The notes: generated by a model from the letters alone, not told the origin. A stretch of DNA of 64,000 bases from Bog-473 sp963730395 (GCA_963730395.1 CAVSSK010000003.1:1-64000), one strand, 5' to 3'; shown: positions 33,371 through 42,530, counted from the stretch's first letter. Translations and numbers: made by a program.

Positions 33371-34516
33371 ATGAAGCGCCACCTGCTCGTCACCAATGAC
33401 TTCCCGCCCAAGGTGGGCGGCATCCAGAACTACTTGTGGGATCTGTGGCGGCGGCTCGATCCGGCCTCCTACGTCGTGCTCACCGCGTCGTCGCACGAGG
33501 CGGCCGCCGCCTTCGACGCCGAGCAGGCCGAGCGGGGCGTGCACATCGAGCGGGTGCCCGAGCCGATCCTCTTCTTCCCGACTCCCGGCGCGCTGGCTGC
33601 GGTGCGCCGGAGCGCGCGGGAGCACGAGGTCGACATGGTGCTGCTCGATCCCGCCCTGCCACTCGGGCTCCTCGGGCCCCGCCTCGACGTCCCCTACGGC
33701 GTGATCCTTCACGGCGCCGAGGTCACGGTGCCCGGGCGGCTGCCGGGGTCGCGGTCGGCGCTGGCCCGGGTGCTCCGCGACGCCCGCCTGGTCGTCTCGG
33801 CCGGCCGCTACCCGGCCGCCGAGGCCCTGCGCGCCGCGCCCGGGATCGCAGATCGGGTGGTCGAGGTCCCACCCGGGGTCGATGTGGGTGCCATCACGCC
33901 TCGCAAGGCCGCCGAGCGGCGCGCCGCCCGGGTCCGCCTTGGTCTGCCCGCGCGGGGGCCGCTCGTCGTCAGTGTGAGCCGTCTCGTCCCCCGCAAGGGC
34001 ATGGACGTCCTGATCGAGGCCGCCAACCGCCTGGCGCCCTCCTATCCCGACCTCGTGCTGGCGATCGGCGGGGACGGCCGGGAACTGGCCCGCCTGCGGC
34101 GGCTCGCCGCGGCGAGCCCGCAGCGTGTCGTCGTGCTCGGGCGGGTGAGCGACGAGGACCGCGCCGCCCTCCTGGGCGCGGCCGACGTGTTCGCCATGGC
34201 CTGCCGGAGCCGGTGGCTCGGCCTGGAGCAGGAGGGCTTCGGCATCGTGTTCCTCGAGGCGGCGGCGGCTGGGGTCCCCCAGGTCGCGGGGGACAGCGGG
34301 GGAGCCTCCGAGGCCGTGCTCGACGGCGTCACCGGCGTGGTGGTCGAGGCGCCGGGGGACCCGGGCGCCGTGGCGGAGGCCCTGCGGGGGCTGCTGGCGG
34401 ACCCGACCAGCCGGCGACGGATGGGCCGGGCCGGCCGCGCCCGGGTGCAGGAATTCTTCGACAACGACGTTCTCGCTTCTAGGCTGGCCGAGGCGCTGGC
34501 CGGAGTGGCAATCTGA
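33371..34516 (+). CDS. GT4 glycosyltransferase, PimB-like
   Basis: 381 residues, GT-B fold. N-terminal VTNDFPPKVGGIQNYLWDL is the typical acceptor-side loop of PimB-type mannosyltransferases; the donor side has VSRLVPRKGMDVLIEA and the EX7E region EQEGFGIVFLEAAAAGVPQVAG. Likely transfers mannose or another sugar from a nucleotide donor to a lipid carrier such as phosphatidylinositol mannoside, at the cytoplasmic face. Starts a run of plus-strand genes to 36768 with small gaps. Substrate is inferred only from family resemblance. Confidence 0.82.
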   Translation: MKRHLLVTNDFPPKVGGIQNYLWDLWRRLDPASYVVLTASSHEAAAAFDAEQAERGVHIERVPEPILFFPTPGALAAVRRSAREHEVDMVLLDPALPLGLLGPRLDVPYGVILHGAEVTVPGRLPGSRSALARVLRDARLVVSAGRYPAAEALRAAPGIADRVVEVPPGVDVGAITPRKAAERRAARVRLGLPARGPLVVSVSRLVPRKGMDVLIEAANRLAPSYPDLVLAIGGDGRELARLRRLAAASPQRVVVLGRVSDEDRAALLGAADVFAMACRSRWLGLEQEGFGIVFLEAAAAGVPQVAGDSGGASEAVLDGVTGVVVEAPGDPGAVAEALRGLLADPTSRRRMGRAGRARVQEFFDNDVLASRLAEALAGVAI

Positions 34517-34571
34517 CTCACCGCTCCGCCGAGGGCGCAGAGTGGCAGGCAACAGGAAGGAAGCACTGAGC

Positions 34572-35015
34572 GTGGCCGATCAAGCTACAGAGCACATCTC
34601 GGTAGCGGCACCCCCTGAGCGGTGCTTCGACGTCGCGGCCGACCTCGAGCGCTACCCGGAATGGGCCGCCGACATCAAGGAGATCGAAGTCAAGGAGCGC
34701 GACGAGCAGAGCCGCCCGCTTCTGGTGACGTTCCGCGCCGCCGCCTTCGGGCGCAGCACCAGCTACACGCTGGCCTATGACTACTCCGAGGCACCACACG
34801 TCTTGGCCTGGAAGCTGACCCAGGGCGACATCACCACCAAGCTCGACGGCAGCTACGTCTTCGACCCGGCCGAGGGCGGTGGCACCGACGTCACCTACCA
34901 CCTCGAGGCGGAGCTGCGCGTGCCCATCCCCGGTTTCATCAAGATGCGGGCCACGAGCCGCATCATGGCGACGGCCATGCGAGAGCTGAAGGCGCGGGTC
35001 GAGTCCATCTCGTGA
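34572..35015 (+). CDS. SRPBCC/START-like polyketide-cyclase family protein
   Basis: 147 residues from GTG at 34572 (AGGAAGG about 12 bases upstream; an ATG at 34542 is the alternative). ISVAAPPERCFDVAADLERYPEWAADIKEIEV is the classic SRPBCC entry, with the C-terminal helix GFIKMRATSRIMATAMRELKARVES. These fold around a hydrophobic ligand. Often found next to ROK kinases and glycosyltransferases in actinobacteria. Its stop overlaps the start of the kinase gene. Confidence 0.85.
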   Translation: MADQATEHISVAAPPERCFDVAADLERYPEWAADIKEIEVKERDEQSRPLLVTFRAAAFGRSTSYTLAYDYSEAPHVLAWKLTQGDITTKLDGSYVFDPAEGGGTDVTYHLEAELRVPIPGFIKMRATSRIMATAMRELKARVESIS

Positions 35016-36013
35016 GCCCCGACCCGGGCCCGCCGGCGGGCGCCGGCGTGACCTACGGCATCGACATCGGCGGGACCAAGGTCCTCGGCCTCGCGCTCGG
35101 CCCGGCCGACGACGTCGTCGCCGAGGCCCGGGTCCCGACGCCGACGGGCCACCGCGACGTCGTGGGCAGCCACGTGGCCGAGGCAGTGGCGCAGGTCGTG
35201 GTCGAGCTCGACGGCGCGCTCGGGTCTGGCGGCGGCGCACCGGTCGGCGTGGGAGCGCCCGGCATGGTCGACCGGCAGGGGCGCCTCTGCTTCGCGCCCA
35301 ACCTCCCGCAGGCACAGGGAGTGGACTGGACCGAGCTGATCGGTGGCCGGCTGCCCGGGCGCGACATCCTCATCGAGAACGACGCCAACTTCGCCGTGCT
35401 GGCCGAGCACCGCCTCGGAGCCGCCCGGGGCCACGACGACGTGGTGATGGTGACGCTCGGGACGGGGATCGGAGGCGGCATCGTCACCGGCGGACGGGTG
35501 CTGGTGGGGTCGGTCGGCTTCGCCGGCGAGATCGGCCACATGGTGGTGGACCCCGCCGGGCCGGCCTGCCCCTGCGGGCGCCGTGGGTGCTGGGAGCGCT
35601 TCGCGTCGGGAGCCGGGCTGGGCGTCCTGGCCCGAGAGGCGGCGCTGGCGGGGCGGCTGGGCGAGGTGGTGCGGCTCGCGGGCGGTGACCCAGAGAGCGT
35701 CCGCGGCGAGGACGTCTCGGCCGCCGCGGCGAACGGTGACCCGGCCGCGCAGCGGGTGATCCAAGAGGTCGGGTGGTGGATCGGCTTCGGCCTCGCCAAT
35801 CTGGCCTGCGTGCTCGACCCGGACTGCTTCGTGCTCGGCGGTGGGGTGGTCCAAGCGGGCGACCTCCTGATCGACGCGGCGCGGGCCACCTACGCCGATC
35901 TGGTCGAGGGCGGCGACCGGCGCCCGGCGGTGACCATCGTGCCCGCCGCCTTCGGCGAGCGCGCCGGTGCGGTCGGCGCCGCGCTGGGGGCGCGCCTGGG
36001 TGGGCTGTGGTGA
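35012..36013 (+). CDS. ROK-family sugar kinase (glucokinase-like)
   Basis: 333 residues. ATP-binding GIDIGGTKVLGLALG at 16-30, catalytic Asp in LIENDANFAVLAEH, phosphate loop MVTLGTGIGGGIVTGG, and zinc site EIGHMVVDPAGPACPCGRRGCWER. Phosphorylates glucose or a related hexose. Translationally coupled on both sides (GTGA overlap with the SRPBCC stop, TGATG with the next gene). Confidence 0.9.
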   Translation: MSPDPGPPAGAGVTYGIDIGGTKVLGLALGPADDVVAEARVPTPTGHRDVVGSHVAEAVAQVVVELDGALGSGGGAPVGVGAPGMVDRQGRLCFAPNLPQAQGVDWTELIGGRLPGRDILIENDANFAVLAEHRLGAARGHDDVVMVTLGTGIGGGIVTGGRVLVGSVGFAGEIGHMVVDPAGPACPCGRRGCWERFASGAGLGVLAREAALAGRLGEVVRLAGGDPESVRGEDVSAAAANGDPAAQRVIQEVGWWIGFGLANLACVLDPDCFVLGGGVVQAGDLLIDAARATYADLVEGGDRRPAVTIVPAAFGERAGAVGAALGARLGGLW

Positions 36014-36768
36014 TGCGCACCGGCGTCGTGCTGCCGACGTTCCGTGACCGGCCCGACGAGGCCTTCGACGCAGCGGCGGAGGCCGTCGCCGGCGGCGTGG
36101 ACGGGGTGTTCTGCTACGACCACATCTGGCCCATCGGCCAGCCCCAGCGCCCGGCGCTGGCCCCGTTCCCCGTCCTCGGCGCGCTCGCCACACTCCTCGG
36201 GCCACGCCGCCGCGACGGGGAGGGTCCCTTCATCGGCACCCTCGTGGCGCGGGTCGGCCTGGCGCCCAACAAGGTGCTGGTCGCGCAGTTCGGCGCGCTG
36301 GACCACCTCGCACCGGGCCGGGTGATCGCCGGCCTCGGCACCGGCGACCGGCTGAACGAGGGGGAGAACAGGGCCTACGGCATCCCCTTCCTGCCCGCCG
36401 CCGAGCGACGCGCCCAGCTGGTCGAGCTCGGCCGCGCGCTGGCGGCGGCCGGGCTGACGGTCTGGATCGCCGGCGGTGACGCGGGCCGCACCGAGGAGGT
36501 CCGGGCCGTGGGTGCCGCCCTCAACCTGTGGGATGCCGATCCGGCGCTGGTGGCGGAGCGCTCCTCGGGGCCCGACGGCGTGGAGGTCACCTGGGCGGGC
36601 CCGCCGCCCAGCGCGGCGCCGACGGTCGCCGAGAGGGTGCGGGCGCTGCACGACGCCGGAGCCACCTGGGCCGTGTTCGGTTGGCCGGTCGACGTCGAGG
36701 CGCTGGTGGCCACCGCGCGCGCCGTCGACGCCGGCCCATCGTCGGGAGGGCCGGGAGCCGGGCCGTAG
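36013..36768 (+). CDS. luciferase-like (LLM, F420-type) oxidoreductase
   Basis: 251 residues, shorter than most LLM enzymes (290-340). TGVVLPTFRDRPDEAFDAAAEA opens the TIM barrel; VARVGLAPNKVLVAQFGALDHLAPGRVIAGLGTGDRL is the family core. Likely uses reduced F420 or FMN. It begins within the kinase stop (TGATG). The shortness suggests loss of the usual insertion, but catalytic sites cannot be assessed. Confidence 0.8.
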   Translation: MRTGVVLPTFRDRPDEAFDAAAEAVAGGVDGVFCYDHIWPIGQPQRPALAPFPVLGALATLLGPRRRDGEGPFIGTLVARVGLAPNKVLVAQFGALDHLAPGRVIAGLGTGDRLNEGENRAYGIPFLPAAERRAQLVELGRALAAAGLTVWIAGGDAGRTEEVRAVGAALNLWDADPALVAERSSGPDGVEVTWAGPPPSAAPTVAERVRALHDAGATWAVFGWPVDVEALVATARAVDAGPSSGGPGAGP

Positions 36769-36777
36769 ACTTCTCCG

Positions 36778-37992
36778 ATGGAGTTCCGCCGGATCAACGG
36801 GCTGCCGCCCTACGTCTTCGCCACGATCAACGACCTGAAGGCGACGTCGCGGCGAGCCGGCCGCGACGTGATCGACCTCGGCTTCGGGAACCCCGACCTG
36901 CCGTCGCCCGACGTGGCCGTCGGCAAGCTGGCCGACGCCGCCTACAACCCGCGCAACCACCGCTACTCCGCCTCCCGGGGCATCCCGAAGCTCCGCAGCG
37001 CCATCGCCGACCTCTACCGGCGCAAGTTCGCGGTCGAGCTCGACCCCGAGACCGAGGTGGTGACGACCATCGGGGCCAAGGAGGGCTTCTCGCACCTGAT
37101 GTGGGTGCTGGTCGGCCCCGGGGACACGGCGCTGGTGCCCTCCCCGTCGTACCCGATCCACATCTGGGGCCCACTGTTCGCCGGCGCCGACGTGCGCCAG
37201 GTCCCGCTGTCCGGGCCGGCTGCTCCCGCCGAGGCGGAAGGCGCTCCGGATCCCGGCGACGCCTTCTTCGACGGGCTCATGAGCGCGTGGGAGGAGTCGT
37301 GGCCCAAGCCGCGCGTCATCGTGCTCTCGTTCCCGCACAACCCGACGACCGCTTGTGTGGACCTCTCCTTCATGGAGCGCCTCGTCGCCTTCGCGCGCGA
37401 GCACGAGGTGGTGCTGGTGCACGACTTCGCGTATGCGGACCTCGGGTTCGACGGCTACGACCCGCCCTCCATCCTCCAGGTGCCCGGCGCCGCCGAAGTG
37501 GCGGTCGAGATCTACACGATGACCAAGTCGTTCTCCATGGCGGGCTGGCGCGTGGGCTTCGTCGTCGGCAACAGCGAGATCGTGCAGGCGCTGACCAAGC
37601 TCAAGACGTACCTCGACTACGGGACGTTCCAGCCCATTCAGATCGCCGCCATCGTGGCCATGAACGAGGCGCCGGACTACCCCAAGGAGATCAACGCGAT
37701 CTACCGGTCGCGCCGCGACACGCTGTGCGACGGGCTCAATCGCATCGGGTGGCACCTGGTGCCACCCAAGGGGACGATGTTCGTGTGGGCCCCCATTCCC
37801 GAGCCCTACCGGGAGATGGGCTCGCTCGAGTTCTCGAAATACCTGGTCAGCGAGGCGGACGTCGCCACCTCGCCCGGTGTCGGGTTCGGCCCCGGCGGCG
37901 ACGGCCACGTCCGCTTCGCCCTGATCGAGAACGAGCAGCGCATCGGCCAGGCCGTGCGCAACCTGCGCAGCGCCCTCACCAAGCTCGGCTAG
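36778..37992 (+). CDS. alaC: alanine aminotransferase-type PLP enzyme (AlaC)
   Basis: 404 residues, fold-type I aminotransferase. PLP Lys is K250 in IYTMTKSFSMAGWRVG; other contacts are YSASRGIPKLR, SFPHNPTTA (Asn) and DFAYADLGFDG. The pattern matches AlaC/LL-diaminopimelate-type transaminases that interconvert pyruvate or glutamate and alanine. TAGACT lies six bases before the ATG, so a promoter probably sits in the nine-base gap after the LLM gene. Confidence 0.87.
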   Translation: MEFRRINGLPPYVFATINDLKATSRRAGRDVIDLGFGNPDLPSPDVAVGKLADAAYNPRNHRYSASRGIPKLRSAIADLYRRKFAVELDPETEVVTTIGAKEGFSHLMWVLVGPGDTALVPSPSYPIHIWGPLFAGADVRQVPLSGPAAPAEAEGAPDPGDAFFDGLMSAWEESWPKPRVIVLSFPHNPTTACVDLSFMERLVAFAREHEVVLVHDFAYADLGFDGYDPPSILQVPGAAEVAVEIYTMTKSFSMAGWRVGFVVGNSEIVQALTKLKTYLDYGTFQPIQIAAIVAMNEAPDYPKEINAIYRSRRDTLCDGLNRIGWHLVPPKGTMFVWAPIPEPYREMGSLEFSKYLVSEADVATSPGVGFGPGGDGHVRFALIENEQRIGQAVRNLRSALTKLG

Positions 37993-38002
37993 CGCGCGCT
38001 CC

Positions 38003-38881
38003 TCACGGGAGCCCGGCTCCCGGCACGGTCGTCCGCGCCTTCTCAATGGCGCCGTTGCGATCCGCCCGCGCCTTGGCGGCGTGGCTGTCCAGCGCAGTGA
38101 TCAGGTAGAGCGTGCGCCGGTCGTCGTCGCCGAGCATGCAGGCGTAGCAATTCATGGAGGTGACGACGCGTCCGAGCACCTCCCCACCCTCGGCCACGCG
38201 GACGCACTCGGGCGCCAGGGCGTTGGAGACCCAGATGGAGCCGTCGGCGCACAGGCAGATGCCGTCGGGCGCGATGCCGGGCAGGGCGGCCCATTCGCGC
38301 CGGTTGGTCAGCGTGCCATCCTTCTCGCGGTCGAATGCGGTCAGCCGGCCACCGAAGCTCTCTGCGATGATCAGCGTCGCCCCGTCGTCGGTGATGACGG
38401 TGCCGTTCGGGAACGCGATGTCAGTGGCCGCCTCGTAACTCGTGCCGTCCGGGTCCACCCGGACGAGCGAGGCGGGCGAGATGGCACTCGGCTGCACCGA
38501 GCCGTCGTAGAGCCCGTCGAGGTCGAACCCGAAGTTGCCCGCGTAGGCCTGGCCATTGGAGGCCACGACCATGTCGTTGGCGTGCCAGGTCGCCCACGGG
38601 GTCAGGTCGCCATGGCGCACGATCGTCCCGTCCGGCTCGCGGCGCATGACGGCGCGGTCGAGGCGGGAGTTGACGAGCAGACGGCCGTCGGGGAGCCACC
38701 CGAGACCCGCCGGCTCGCCGTCGAAGGACACCTCGACCCGGCGCTCGCCGTCGGGTGACGCCGAGAACACCGCGTGGTCGAAGAAGTCCGAGTACCACAG
38801 GCGGCCGTCGTGCCAGCGCGGGCACTCCCCGAAGAACAGTCCGGACAGGAACGGCTCGGCGGTCACGGTGTCGCTCGTCAC
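38003..38881 (-). CDS. SMP-30/gluconolactonase-family protein
   Basis: 292 residues from GTG at 38881, which follows GGGGAGGGAG at good spacing. Six-bladed propeller pattern: FFGECPRWHDGRLWYSDFFDHAVF (metal Glu), WHANDMVVASNGQAYAGNFGFD (metal Asn), GIAPDGICLCADGSIWVSNA (metal Asp). Family members hydrolyse sugar lactones or organophosphates with Ca or Zn. Cytoplasmic, no signal peptide. Convergent to alaC. Confidence 0.88.
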   Translation of the reverse strand: MTSDTVTAEPFLSGLFFGECPRWHDGRLWYSDFFDHAVFSASPDGERRVEVSFDGEPAGLGWLPDGRLLVNSRLDRAVMRREPDGTIVRHGDLTPWATWHANDMVVASNGQAYAGNFGFDLDGLYDGSVQPSAISPASLVRVDPDGTSYEAATDIAFPNGTVITDDGATLIIAESFGGRLTAFDREKDGTLTNRREWAALPGIAPDGICLCADGSIWVSNALAPECVRVAEGGEVLGRVVTSMNCYACMLGDDDRRTLYLITALDSHAAKARADRNGAIEKARTTVPGAGLP

Positions 38882-38977
38882 GGTGTGGCTCCCTCCCCGG
38901 TGATGCGGCACCGGCAGTTCAGCACAGGAGGCGTTCCCGGTGCAGCGCCGCCCACCGAGGGGTACCTTGGGCCCGTG

Positions 38978-39658
38978 ATGTACTGGGTGCTCAAGGCGGT
39001 CCTGACCCCGATCTTCTTCCTCTTGTACCGGGTCAAGGTGGAGGGCAGAGACAACATCCCCACGCACGGCCCGGCGGTGCTGGCGGCCAACCACCAGTCG
39101 TTCTGCGACTCGTTCTTCATCCCGTTGGTGGTGCGGCGCAAGGTCACGTTCCTCGCCAAGGCGGAGTACTTCGACTCGTGGAAGACGGCCTGGTTCTTCC
39201 GCGCCGCCGGCCAGATCCCTATCCGGCGCACGGGGGGGAGCGCCTCGGAGCGGGCGCTCGAGACCGCCCGCAACGACGTCCTCGGGAAGGGGCAGATCCT
39301 CGGCCTCTACCCCGAGGGCACCCGGAGCCTGGACCAGTACGTGCACAAGGGGCGGACCGGGGTGACGAGGCTCTCGCGCGAGTGCGGGGTCCCCATCATC
39401 CCGGTGGGCGTCGTCGGGACGACCGAAGTGCAGCCGGTCAACTCAAACTGGATGCGGCCCTTCAAGAGGGTGACCATCCGCTTCGGCGAGCCCATGCAGA
39501 TGGACCCGCCGGAGAACCCGGACGACCCGCTCGAGAACCACGACCACACCCAGTGCCGCGCCTTCACCGACAGCCTGATGCACCAGATCGCCCGGCTCTC
39601 CGAGCGCCAGTACGTCGACGAGTACGTGCCCACCCGCACGAGCGCCGCCGCAGCCTGA
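38978..39658 (+). CDS. 1-acyl-glycerol-3-phosphate acyltransferase (PlsC family)
   Basis: About 226 residues. Acyltransferase motifs in order: NHQSFCD (variant of NHxxxxD, catalytic His), GQIPIRRTGG, LGLYPEGTRS and IIPVGVVGT. One membrane segment at the N-terminus. Adds an acyl chain to lysophosphatidate in phospholipid synthesis. ATG at 38978 is preceded by in-frame GTG at 38975, which sits six bases after TACCTT and may be the true leaderless start. Confidence 0.88.
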   Translation: MYWVLKAVLTPIFFLLYRVKVEGRDNIPTHGPAVLAANHQSFCDSFFIPLVVRRKVTFLAKAEYFDSWKTAWFFRAAGQIPIRRTGGSASERALETARNDVLGKGQILGLYPEGTRSLDQYVHKGRTGVTRLSRECGVPIIPVGVVGTTEVQPVNSNWMRPFKRVTIRFGEPMQMDPPENPDDPLENHDHTQCRAFTDSLMHQIARLSERQYVDEYVPTRTSAAAA

Positions 39659-39732
39659 GCGAATCCGCAGCCCAGACGATCCGTAAACAATCTGAAACAG
39701 CCAGTTCACATTGACCGCCTAACGTTTGTCGC

Positions 39733-39993
39733 ATGGCTGGCTATGTGGTCAGGATCGCGCTGCCCGACCGGCCCGGTGCCCTCGGCCTGGTGGCCAGCCG
39801 GATCGGGGCCGTCGGGGGGGACATCGTGGCGATCAACATCTTGGAGCGCGACGGCGGCCACGCGGTCGACGAGTTCGTGGTCGAGATCGGCGGGCACCAT
39901 CTCATCGAGCTCTTGCAGAGCGAGATCCACGAGGTGGACGGCGTCTCCGTCCTCGAGATCCGGGCGGCGGACTCTACGACGCCGGCGGGCTGA
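39733..39993 (+). CDS. ACT-domain protein
   Basis: 86 residues forming a single ACT domain: VVRIALPDRPGALGLVASRIGAVGGDIVAINILER. ACT domains bind amino acids or purines. TAACGT lies seven bases before ATG (leaderless type). Its 3' end overlaps the end of the convergent regulator gene by 20 bases. Might be a free-standing sensor; partner unknown. Confidence 0.85.
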   Translation: MAGYVVRIALPDRPGALGLVASRIGAVGGDIVAINILERDGGHAVDEFVVEIGGHHLIELLQSEIHEVDGVSVLEIRAADSTTPAG

Positions 39994-40663
39994 CCACGTA
40001 GGCGCACACGTGTGCGCCGTCCATGAGATGCGCCACCCGGCGGACCGTGGCCCCGGGGAGCGCATCGCGGATGAAGGCGAGCTCGCTCGTGCAGGCCTGT
40101 GAGAACCCGTGGGCCACGGTGAGGATGGCGCAGTTGTGCTCGGTGATGCGCCAGCTGCCGTCGGGCAGGCGCTCGGCCTCGGCCAGGTAGCCGTCCTCGT
40201 CGAGGATGGCGGTCAGCGCGGCGACCTGCTCGTCGAAGGGCAGGTGCGCGGTGCGCGGGAGGGCGCCGGCGACGCGCCGCCGCCGTCGCTGCTCGAAGAG
40301 CTCGTCGACCTGGGTCGCGTCCGGGCCGCCGAGGTAGCCGAGCAGCTCGGTCGTGAGGTCGCCGTAGCGCTTGGGATAGAGGGACTCGGCCGCCACCGTC
40401 AGCTCGTAGACGTGGCGGGGCCGTCCTCGGCGGGCGCCCTCGGGCACGTCGTCGTGGTGGGTGAGGAGCCCGTCCTCCTCCAGCCGCGACAGCTGCATCC
40501 GCACGGCGGCGGGGGTGAGGGAGAGAGCCTCGGCGACCGCGGCGGCGTCGAGCGGGCCCTGGCGCTTCAAGAGGTTGAGGATGGCGCGCCGGGTCGTGGG
40601 CAGTTGCTGCAGCGGCGACTCCGGCGTCGCGCCCGCTGGGGCCAGGCCGGATTCGGTCGTCAT
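39974..40663 (-). CDS. SufR-like iron-sulfur transcriptional regulator
   Basis: 229 residues. N-terminal winged helix (TTRRAILNLLKRQGPLDAAAVAEALSLTPAAVRMQL). The C-terminal half carries Cys178, Cys191 and Cys220 in the spacing of SufR proteins (C-X12-C-X13-C-X14-C), but the third position of that pattern is Ala205. Three Cys can still hold a 4Fe-4S cluster with a fourth ligand. Last gene of an SDR-QueA-regulator operon whose promoter contains CAAG-N6-CTTG, likely its own binding site. It would sense iron-sulfur or oxidative state. Confidence 0.8.
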   Translation of the reverse strand: MTTESGLAPAGATPESPLQQLPTTRRAILNLLKRQGPLDAAAVAEALSLTPAAVRMQLSRLEEDGLLTHHDDVPEGARRGRPRHVYELTVAAESLYPKRYGDLTTELLGYLGGPDATQVDELFEQRRRRRVAGALPRTAHLPFDEQVAALTAILDEDGYLAEAERLPDGSWRITEHNCAILTVAHGFSQACTSELAFIRDALPGATVRRVAHLMDGAHVCAYVVSPPAS

Positions 40664-41754
40664 GGCACGATGAGGTGGACGTCGCCGAACTCGTGCCACA
40701 GGTAGCCCTCGGCCAGCGCGGCGGCGTAGGACGCCTCCAGCAGGGGGCGTCCCGCGATGGCCTCGAGCATGGCGAGGTGCGAGGCCTCCGGCTCGTGCCA
40801 GCCGGTGAGGAACCCGTCGATTGAGCGGACGGGCCGCTCGGGCGACACGATGGTCTCGGTCCATCCCTCGCTCGGGTGCACGTGTCCATGTTCGTCGACG
40901 ACGGACTCGAGCGCGCGCACCACGGTCGTGCCGATGGCGATGACGCGCCCACCGGAGCGGCGGGTGTCGTTGATGTGGTGGGCGGTCGACAACGACACCC
41001 TGAAGTACTCGGCGTAGGGCGGCTCGCTGGCCTCCAGCGAGGCGACACCGGTGTGCAGCAGGAGCGGGGCCACCCCGACGCCCTTGGCCACCAGGCGGGT
41101 CAGCACCTCCGGCGTGAAAGGGCGGCCGGCGCTCGGCATCTCGGCCGATCCCGGCTCCGTCGCGTACACGTTCTGGTAGGCCGTGATCGGGTAGCTGCCA
41201 CGCACGTAGCCGTAGCGGATGGGGCGCCCGTGGCGGGCCAGGAAGCTGTGCAGGCGCACCGGCGTCCCGACCCGGGAGACCCACAGGCGCACGCCCGCAC
41301 CGCCGGGGCCCGGAGAGTAGGGGGCGAGCAGCGCGACCCGGCCTTCGTCGGGGAGGGTGATGATGTCGCCGGGGGCCGCACCGAGGTGCGCCTCGCCGTC
41401 GCGGCGGACCTCGACCGTCCACAAGCCGGCCGGCAGCTGGGTCGAGAGGTGCACTTGGACGGCCGACCCGTCGGGCGCCGTGCCGTCGAGCTCGGCGGCC
41501 AGTGTCCCCGAGGTGTTGATGACGACGAGGTCACCCTCGTCGAGGAAGCGGGGCAGTTCGGAGAAATGGGAGTGCAGGAGCGTGCCGTCCGACTTGGTCG
41601 CCACGAGCATGCGCACGGCGTCGCGGGTCATGCCGCGGTACTCGGGCGGCGCCGGCGCCTCGAGCTCGGGCGGGAGCGAGAAGGTGAGCGGGTGCAGCTC
41701 CGGGAGGCGGGGCGCGGCCCCGTGCTCCAGGGAGGGAGCCGCCAGGGCGCTCAT
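40660..41754 (-). CDS. queA: QueA-family S-adenosylmethionine:tRNA ribosyltransferase-isomerase-like protein
   Basis: 364 residues. Family signatures: PPEYRGMTRDAVRMLV, FLDEGDLVVINTSGTLAAEL, RYGYVRGSYPITAYQNVYATEPGSAEMPSAGRPFT, and GVGVAPLLLHTGVASLE. True QueA adds the epoxycyclopentane ring to 7-aminomethyl-deazaguanine at G34 of tRNAs with GUN anticodons. This actinobacterial clade lies between an SDR and an Fe-S regulator rather than with tgt or queG, so its substrate may differ. Overlaps both neighbours by four bases. Confidence 0.8.
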   Translation of the reverse strand: MSALAAPSLEHGAAPRLPELHPLTFSLPPELEAPAPPEYRGMTRDAVRMLVATKSDGTLLHSHFSELPRFLDEGDLVVINTSGTLAAELDGTAPDGSAVQVHLSTQLPAGLWTVEVRRDGEAHLGAAPGDIITLPDEGRVALLAPYSPGPGGAGVRLWVSRVGTPVRLHSFLARHGRPIRYGYVRGSYPITAYQNVYATEPGSAEMPSAGRPFTPEVLTRLVAKGVGVAPLLLHTGVASLEASEPPYAEYFRVSLSTAHHINDTRRSGGRVIAIGTTVVRALESVVDEHGHVHPSEGWTETIVSPERPVRSIDGFLTGWHEPEASHLAMLEAIAGRPLLEASYAAALAEGYLWHEFGDVHLIVP

Positions 41755-42467
41755 GCCACCGCTCCGGTGGCGACCAGCTCGGCGGCCCGGTAACGACCAC
41801 TCGGGCGGTCGCTGGAGATCAGCTCGAGGAAGGCGGGCACCACGGTGGCCGGCTCGGGCCGGTCGGAGATGTCCTGGCCGGGGAAGGCAGCCTGGTGCAT
41901 GAGGGTGCGCAGGTCCCCGGGGTCCACCGACCACACGGTCAACGCCGGGAACTCGGCAGCCAGCACGGCGCCGAGCTGCTCCAGCGCGGCCTTGCCGGCC
42001 CCGTAGCCGCCCCAACCCTCGTAGGCCTCGACGGCCGCGTCCGAGGTGACGTCGAGCACACGCGGGCGCGTCGAGTCGAGCAACAGCGGGAGGGCATCTT
42101 GAACGAGGCCGAGCGGGGCGACGACGTTGACCTCGAACGCCACCCGCAGATCGTCCAGCGGGTAGTCGGCCAGCGAGGGGAGGGGTGAGGCGCCCAGCGT
42201 GCCGGCGTTGTTGACGACGAGGTCCAGGCCGCCCAGATCGAACGCGGCGGCGGTCAGCTCGTGGCGGTGATCGGGGTCGGTGATGTCACCCGCCACGGCG
42301 ACGACCCGTGCGCCCGGCGACGCGTCGGAGCGGATCCCCTCGGCCGCAGCGTCGAGGGTGGTCCTGTCGCGCCCGTCGATCGCCAGCGACCAGCCGGCCC
42401 TCGCCAGCCCGGTCGCCAACGCCTCCCCGAGTCCCCGGGATGCCCCTGTCACGATGGCCACGCTCAT
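41751..42467 (-). CDS. short-chain dehydrogenase/reductase
   Basis: 238 residues. Cofactor loop TGASRGLGEAL (8-18), NNAG, and active Tyr-Lys in YGAGKAALEQLG, but the Ser of the usual triad appears as LDVTSDAAVEAYEGWGGYGAGK. Ends in a Pro-rich segment. First gene of the operon with queA-like and SufR-like genes, all overlapping by four bases, which suggests a joint function. Confidence 0.88.
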   Translation of the reverse strand: MSVAIVTGASRGLGEALATGLARAGWSLAIDGRDRTTLDAAAEGIRSDASPGARVVAVAGDITDPDHRHELTAAAFDLGGLDLVVNNAGTLGASPLPSLADYPLDDLRVAFEVNVVAPLGLVQDALPLLLDSTRPRVLDVTSDAAVEAYEGWGGYGAGKAALEQLGAVLAAEFPALTVWSVDPGDLRTLMHQAAFPGQDISDRPEPATVVPAFLELISSDRPSGRYRAAELVATGAVA

Positions 42468-42508
42468 GGCTGCCCACCCTTCCGAGCGGCGGGTCCGCTC
42501 CTCTGGGT

Positions 42509-42530
42509 GAATATAGCAAGAATTACCTTG
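42509..42530 (-). promoter_or_regulatory. candidate operator and -10 box of the SDR-queA-regulator operon
   Basis: Palindrome CAAG-GTAATT-CTTG (42517-42530) lies immediately upstream of TATATT (42510-42515), 42 bases before the SDR start. Half-site spacing of six bases equals that of reported SufR operators (CAAC-N6-GTTG). A repressor here would block polymerase. Confidence 0.6.
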
